From contig WELA01007952.1 in NCBI GenBank assembly GCA_009602735.1, positions 293,244 to 333,378 on the forward strand: 40,135 nucleotides of DNA, in the 5' to 3' direction. Positions 34,601 through 40,135 of this stretch are shown here, piece after piece. How positions within the stretch are numbered: position 1 is the first letter of the stretch; every line of letters begins with the position of its first letter. The notes under the pieces are model-generated. The model did no database searches. It saw only the letters and a program-made list of their open reading frames with translations, and was not told the DNA's origin. The stretch is from Mesotaenium endlicherianum (Eukaryota > Streptophyta > Zygnematophyceae > Zygnematales > Mesotaeniaceae). The translations under genes were made by a program, and so were the position numbers.

Positions 34601-37268
34601 AAGCTAAGAAGCACGCTCACCAGTTAAAGGACGGCTCGGTCATGGATGCGAGCCCAACTCCACCCACGATTGGGATCAGTGACAGGATGATAGGCAGGGT
34701 GGGTTTCTGCCATGTGTTACGAGAGATATAAATGACTTGTTAGGAGAGCACAGCCGGCAGCCACCAACTACATGCCCCCTTTGGCGGCCCTCATTCTCAT
34801 TCTTGAACCAGGTGGCTGTTGAGGAAGACAAAAATTGACTAAAGATGCACACAACAAAGATAAGTAGCATTCAGATAGCCTGACTTCGTACGCATATGGA
34901 GAGGATGCTTTGACTTGTTCAAATGCGGGTTGTGGAAAGGTCCAGCGAAACTCCTGAATGTAGAGGTAAATAACACTTGGAAACAGAAAACGGTGAACCC
35001 TCTCTTGATGACAATTTACTCCATGATGTTTGTCTGACTAGAGAAGACAAGACACATACAACATACTTAGAAGTGCACAGAGGATCTATCTGGACAGCAG
35101 ACAAATAGATGAGCATGTCTGCATATGTATGTGACAAAAAAGAAAGGGGAGGGGGGGGGGAAGAGAAAGAGAGGGAGAGAGGAAAAGGGAGACAGGGAGG
35201 GGAGGGACAAGGGATATTATGTGCTGATGTGCCTGCACCTCTCTTTAATGGGATGGTATGCAGCGAAAGAGACACATAATATGGAGGGACAAGAGAGTTA
35301 CTACGAATCAAATGGGAATGTAAAATCAGCATCGTCAAGTTTGTGGAGAAGTAGGAGGAGGAGACTCACATCTCCAAGGACGAGGGAGGAGAGCAGCACA
35401 GAAAAGAAGGGCTCCAAAGCCTTGATTGTATGTGTGAAGGACACTGCCACCTTGCCAAGGCTCACATTGGTGAACAGGTTGCCAAGTGTGTGCACCAGAG
35501 CCAGCGGCATGATAGCAATCAACTGCAAAATAGACGTATAAACACACAGTGAGCGGGCATGGAACAGGAGCCTGACATGTCATAGAAGGCATGAACGAGA
35601 GAGAGGAGCACCAGAAGTTTTCACGATACCACAAAATTCTGGAGAAAGAATGCACCCGTGCAGAAGTATCACACAAGCAGATTGACTTTCGGAGAGAGCC
35701 GCTACTGATGTATGACAGGTAAGTGAACGCTGACGTATGTGTAAGGGATCCTCTGTTAAGTCTACAAAGGTAAGCTATTTCAGGAGGTTGCCGGTATCTC
35801 AATACGAGTCCCTGCACCTGACCCACTCATAACCTTGTGCAAGTGATGACTGGGGCGCTAGATCAGCAGAGTCCTGCAGCAATCTGCTCCTCACATGGTG
35901 TCGTATTTTGAGCGCGAGTATGTACACCCTACATGTAGCTATAAGGTGAGGTATGGGCGGCTAGTCTTAGTTGCCTCTGGCATTTCGTGAAGGTCTTAGC
36001 GAGTATAGACATGCATTTGACCATGCATTTGACCTCTTTCTGATTTATGTCAGCAACTTTTAGCGGGTGCCAGTCAGCTGAAAAAGTATGTTAACAAGCT
36101 GCATTCTGGTGTCCAGAATCATAATGGGGCAGGAATAGCCAATTATTTTATATTGAATTCTAACATCATCCTAGAACCAAAGAACCCTTTCCTTGTTCTT
36201 CTGTTATGCTGCTTTGTGCTTTGTCTCTGATATGCGAATATGTTCAAGAGATTTAAAGATGATGAATGCATAAGTCTAGGTTTGATATGATTGGGACAAA
36301 AAGCAAGTGACTGATACCTGTTCTTTTGTGACTTTTGGTGCTTTGTGAAGCCTAGTCAGCCACATGGTGAGTACCAGAATCCCTCCAATGGCAAACTGTA
36401 TAGTAGTCACTGTGAATGGAAATGGAAAGACTTTGAGTACCTGAAATGCAGCCGAGCGGTCTTGTCAGCAGGTTGCATAAGCTCAGAAGGGGATTGTGCA
36501 CACTTGGTTCTGAATATTATTGACCCATAAACTCAATATAAATGCTTTGAGCGTGGTTCATGTGTGCAGAAAAGATTGCCTGCTACAAGAGCTTGAAGAG
36601 GCACTTAAAAAGCAGTAGCACTTATATACTCAGAATGCATGCAGCTGGGCTGTCAAATGCTCTAGGCATAGTGCAAAAAACTTGTCTATCTGGCCCAGGA
36701 ACCTATGGATCCATATTTGCCACAGCTGCTACGCAAAATGCTTTCAGAATTCTTCATGTTCTCTGGAACTTTTGGCACCCAAGGTCATAAGAGACCAGCT
36801 CGACCAGATCTGGTCAGGTGAACGTACCTGCTTGTTGTATATGTTGAAGTAAATATTAAAGAGGTACCAAAGTCCAAAAAGACTGCCCAGCTGGATTGTT
36901 TTTGTCATCTCAGATGCTTCCGCCTTCTCTGCAGCGGTTGGCAAACTTGCTGCTTCAGATACAATCTTTCCTGCTTCATCCCCAGCATCAGCAGCAGCAG
37001 CTACTGGACTTTTTTGAACCCGTTTCCTTACTGCCAGCGTTAAGGGAGCACATTGAATATTCTGACCAAAGAAAGTAGTTGGTCTTAAATGAGCTGATGA
37101 CTTAAGGTGTACGTTGCTTGCAGGTATCGCTCCTTTCGAAGTTCTACCCGCCACCGTGCTTATACATTGACGCGGGCGCACGTTCTGCGCCCTCCGGTTT
37201 AAGATGTCAATAGGGCTGAAAACAGACCCAGCCAGAATTTGTTGGCATGCGAGCCTTGACAAAGCCAT
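31700..37268 (-). CDS. PPT: Plastid phosphoenolpyruvate/phosphate translocator
   Basis: Minus-strand exons: 37268-36828, 36440-36318, 35522-35370, 34706-34621, 33886-33802, 33390-about 33301, 32664 (or 32702)-32596, 32255-32126, 31770-31700; one further short exon is probably missing. The product is about 415 residues. An Ala/Ser-rich N-terminus of ~115 residues looks like a plastid transit peptide, followed by the ten-helix drug/metabolite-transporter fold. It fits PPT rather than the triose-phosphate translocator: [67 protein letters not shown], and [15 protein letters not shown] with the phosphate-binding Lys-Arg pair. PPT imports PEP into plastids in exchange for phosphate, for shikimate and fatty acid synthesis. 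The stop TAA follows VKPKAA. The exon ending at 33301 runs into an N and a C-rich stretch with no GT donor, so about ten residues after FVEGA (KFTP-type segment in the family) cannot be placed. Confidence 0.93.
33279..33301 (+). repeat. G-quadruplex-like G runs ending in a single N
   Basis: Runs of 4, 8 and 3 G separated by TT end in one N at 33301, exactly where a translocator exon should end. The pattern is typical of a sequence that sequencing chemistry reads poorly. Confidence 0.7.
35139..35206 (+). repeat. Purine-only tract in a translocator intron
   Basis: Nearly 70 bases of A and G, including a run of about ten G, within the intron 35369-34707 of the translocator. On the coding strand it reads as a polypyrimidine tract, but it is more than 400 bases from the acceptor. 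Confidence 0.65.
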
Positions 37269-39322
37269 GTGTACACCGATACTGCTGCAACTGCTGAAGG
37301 ATGGGTAGCTACACCTTGTTTCTTGCTCCGGCCTTAAGATCACCCTTCAAGCGAGTATGGTCTCCGAATGGCCTGACGATCCCCCTGTCACTTGCACTAG
37401 TCTTTGAATGCATGCAACGAAAACTTTTAATTCTGCACCTTAAGCTCCCCCTTTTTGGTTGCTCTGGTCGTGGGCAGTAGTCATGGCGCTGGTCAAGAAC
37501 TAGCAGCTTGGGGTACTCTGCTCCACTCTGCTCAACTTCTATTGGCTAGCGCGCGAGGAACCTTGTAGAGTACCCTAAATGTAGCCATGCGGCGCCAACG
37601 AGGCGCCTGGACAACGTATGGAGGCTTCCCGCCTGTAAGTACCTCCAAGCTGCTACAAGTTGCTACGAGCAGCTACAAGTGCCTGCCCCTAGTAGGTACC
37701 TGCAAGTGCGTGTGAGGAACTGCGAACAGTGGCCAGTAGTATGCACAACTTGCATCATAGCTTCTGCGCCGACTGTCGAACCTCCCTCAGCCCGAGATCC
37801 TCATCGACGTACAATGAGTCAGCTCGATCGACAAAAATCGACAACTTTCTGGCTCTTTAGGAAGTAATCGCGTCCAATCGCGTCTGTCAGTACGAGTCCT
37901 CACATGGGTCTACGAAGCTAGTTAATGTCGGTGGTTTCACAAACGATAGATTTTACTTACACGTAACTCACTAACGTTTGCGATATCTTAGATCGCTAGA
38001 AATTGGTGAATCTGGTAAAATCGGTAGCAATAGCCAATTTTACTCAATTTTACTGGTCTTTCAGCGACGGTCCTAGCAAAGAACGGACGATAATTTTTAA
38101 GTTCCTTCCCTTTAAACTTGCTCTGGAGTCCAAATGTCCAAACGGTAAGTGCGTCTGATGAGGTTATCTAATACGGTCTGAAACGCAGTAATTTGAAAAG
38201 CGCCACTTCCGGACTTCTCGCACTTGCCTATCAAGCCTGATCAAGCTTCTCCATATAATGACAGTAAATCCCTGACAATTTCGAAAGCAGTAGACGGGAA
38301 GCTCTTTGAAGTCCTGATGTTTGATGGCAATCCTTTCACTGCTTCCTTGATTGATCTCTCAAAGTTGGACAACTTGTAACACAAGCTCTCCATACATGAG
38401 ACCTAAATAGCAGGTCCATTGTTGGACAACTTTTCCCACGAAAATCGATTCTTCACTTAAAAGTATGTGTATGCGGCAAAAGACTGACACAAGACATCCA
38501 AGCAACATGCAAGCTCGCGTGCCAATCTAATATTTGCCCAATGCAGGGGATCCTCTGAAATGCCTAGAAAAAAAAAGATTGGGTGCAGTTAGAAAGGACA
38601 CCAGTTATGTCCCTGGTATATTTCATAACCAATTTAAGCTCCGTGAATGCCTAAGGCACACATGGACACACAGGCACTACGACGAATTTGATACAATGAC
38701 ACTATTGAAAGCGCCCACCGATCTATTCAGATGCTTACATGGACAACAGAGCGGAAGAAACAAACAAGACTCCAGGACGGATCTGCACCAATTGACTGCT
38801 GAAGCACACTTAGCAACAGGTTCTTCACAACATATCATAAGAACTTCACTAGCACATGAGATAATTCAGATGCATATCTGTGATATGAGCTAGTACATTG
38901 CAAAGACCTTGCTTAAAATACAAGTGGGCTAGCAGGTATTTAGTCCCCCGATTAAGCATTGGCTCAAAGAATGTGAAGGAAAAAACATGTGATCACAAAC
39001 TCATGCCAGTTCCTTTAATCTGCCTTGTAAGCAGGCACAAATTGGCTTGACAGCCAATGGCACAACATACGGAGCAAGTTTGTATGAGAACACATGTATT
39101 AATGGCATTGATTTCTGCAAGAGGGCTAGTTCCAGCAAGCTAACCAACTTTTGAAAATAGATACAATTCCCTATACCTATTTTAATATGCTAAACAAGAT
39201 AGTTATCTTTGAAACCTACATGTGACATTACCCCCTCATTACTGCCTGATGCTGCAGTGCAAGCTTCCTACCGACCAAAAAATATATATGCCTACCAACC
39301 CTAAAAAGCGCCAACATACCAC
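37269..39322. other. AT-rich intergenic region, no gene supported
   Basis: About 2.05 kb between the translocator start and the AMT stop, both on the minus strand. It should hold the AMT 3' UTR and the translocator promoter. An open frame of 119 codons (38534-38893, +) begins with TTG rather than ATG and has no family resemblance, so it is not called. Around 37940-38060 there are several imperfect inverted AT-rich words (GTAAAAT with ATTTTAC, CAAACG with CGTTTG). Confidence 0.5.
37647..37686 (+). repeat. Four-copy 10-bp tandem repeat
   Basis: Units AAGCTGCTAC, AAGTTGCTAC, GAGCAGCTAC and AAGTGCCTGC follow in exact 10-base register, about 380 bases upstream of the translocator start codon. The period is close to one DNA helical turn. 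Confidence 0.65.
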
Positions 39323-39672
39323 CTAGACAGCATCGACAGGGTGCTCATAGCTGCCCTTGGCAGCCTGGTTGTCGCTGGGACCGTACAGTTTCACTCCCCC
39401 GTGGCCGTCGGGATCCACATGGTATGCAGAGCCCCCGTGGCTGGTAGCATCCATGCCCGCAATCTCATCGTCGGGAGAGATGCGGAGGAGGTTGAGCTTG
39501 TGGAGGATGAAGAAAAGGCCGCCCATCGTGACCGCCACGAAACCAGCAATTGTGAGGACCAGAAGAATTTGGCAAGCCAACAGACGGCCACCGCCACCAT
39601 AGAAGAGACCGTGGGGCGTGTCTGAGGGCTTGCCATATGCTTGCCGCAGGTACTCCTTGTTTGCAAGCAATC
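39323..39672 (-). CDS. AMT1: AMT1-type ammonium transporter, last exon only
   Basis: A single minus-strand exon with stop TAG at 39323-39325, preceded on the minus strand by CTTGCAG; 116 codons plus two bases. It encodes the end of an AMT1 channel: GLFYGGGGRLL, the last membrane helix (ILLVLTIAGFVAVTMGGLFFIL), then the cytosolic tail HKLNLLRISPDDEIAGMD-ATSHGG. The tail of AMT1 trimers contacts neighbouring subunits and gates them; the Thr in DATSHGG aligns with Thr460 of Arabidopsis AMT1;1, whose phosphorylation shuts the channel. The rest of the gene lies beyond the right edge. The end (KGSYEHPVDAV) is specific to this protein. Role: ammonium uptake, usually at the plasma membrane. Confidence 0.92.
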
Positions 39673-40135
39673 CTGCAAGATATACGGAGGGAACAATAGG
39701 TCAAGAGAGGTATAAATGTTGGTTGCTTAAGGTAAGTTGTCAACAAAAAAAGATATGGGAAAAAAAAAGGTAGGTAGGAAGGTAGGTAGGAACCTGGTAG
39801 GACCTGATGAGCTTCAAAACTAAATAAAAAATATTGCTAGAAAGTAAAGCACCACGAGCAGAACCAGAGATGCCAGATGCCGGAAGTAAACTACAAGCAC
39901 AGGGCAGGCATCATATTCAAGAACATCCCTCCTTTCTTACACCCACAGCCCGCCGTTTTTTAAACTGCCAAAGTCAGCACGCATAGAAGCAACAAGGCCA
40001 CACCCCAAAAGAGGCACCAAGTCAAGGGGGTTAGACTATAAGACATAAAGAAGCAAGAAGGAGATCAAGGTTTTGGACGGGTGGACTTGGGTTGCCCGCA
40101 GGGTTGGGAAGGGGGGGGCCGGGGCGGCGGCAAGG
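39673..40135 (-). other. AMT intron running off the right edge
   Basis: No further AMT exon was found in these 463 bases on the minus strand, so this is read as intron. It includes A-runs near 39745-39768 and ends in a GC-rich G-run area at the window edge. Confidence 0.55.
39769..39790 (+). repeat. (GGTA)n microsatellite
   Basis: Short GGTA/GTAG repeat with one GAA interruption, inside the AMT intron and next to an A-run. Confidence 0.6.

Noticed and set aside
31700..37268. Translocator as the triose-phosphate/phosphate type
   Set aside because: The first impression was TPT, but [31 protein letters not shown] and YQQVSYM match the PEP/phosphate branch, not TPT.
38534..38893. A 119-codon plus-strand open frame in the AMT-translocator interval
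   Set aside because: It begins with TTG, its first ATG is far inside, it has no family resemblance and lies in AT-rich non-coding sequence.

Overview
This is a nuclear window from a eukaryote, most likely a green alga. Genes are split by many small GT-AG introns, most 3' splice sites end in GCAG, and much coding sequence is very rich in G and C at third positions. Two products point to a plant-type cell: a plastid phosphoenolpyruvate/phosphate translocator and a CHUP1-family protein. A nuclear tRNA-Thr carries an intron, and TGTAA, the polyadenylation signal known from green algae, lies 260-320 bases past four stop codons. The species cannot be fixed from the sequence.

Layout, left to right: (1) 700-5618 (+), the 3' part of a CHUP1-family gene with a formin-like poly-proline stretch; its 5' exons are not visible. 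(2) 6877-10256 (+), complete PRP4 (U4/U6 snRNP, seven WD repeats, 540 aa), with a probable GC-AG intron. (3) 12281-10886 (-), a two-exon membrane-anchored alpha/beta-hydrolase-like gene, convergent with PRP4. (4) 13294-25729 (+), complete PRP8 in 14 exons that join without a frame break into 2339 aa. The hydrolase and PRP8 are divergent and share a 1-kb upstream region. (5) 26639-26729 (+), tRNA-Thr(CGT) with a 19-nt intron. (6) 27535-30338 (+), an ATL-type RING-H2 gene whose RING is cut by a 2-kb intron holding a 546-base assembly gap. (7) 37268-31700 (-), the plastid PEP/phosphate translocator in ten exons, with one exon junction damaged near a single N. (8) 39672-39323 (-), the last exon of an AMT1-type ammonium transporter that continues beyond the right edge.

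There is no operon logic. The one functional grouping is that two core proteins of the U4/U6.U5 tri-snRNP (PRP4 and PRP8) are separated by a single gene. The translocator (PEP import for plastid biosynthesis) and AMT (ammonium uptake) are neighbours in the same orientation. Intergenic stretches and some 5' exons are visibly more AT-rich than the body of PRP8. I found no mobile element, CRISPR array or clearly novel multi-gene system. The most informative oddities are the GC-AG intron, the relaxed donor sites, the composition step inside PRP8, the damaged translocator exon, and the CHUP1-family protein with its proline-rich stretch.
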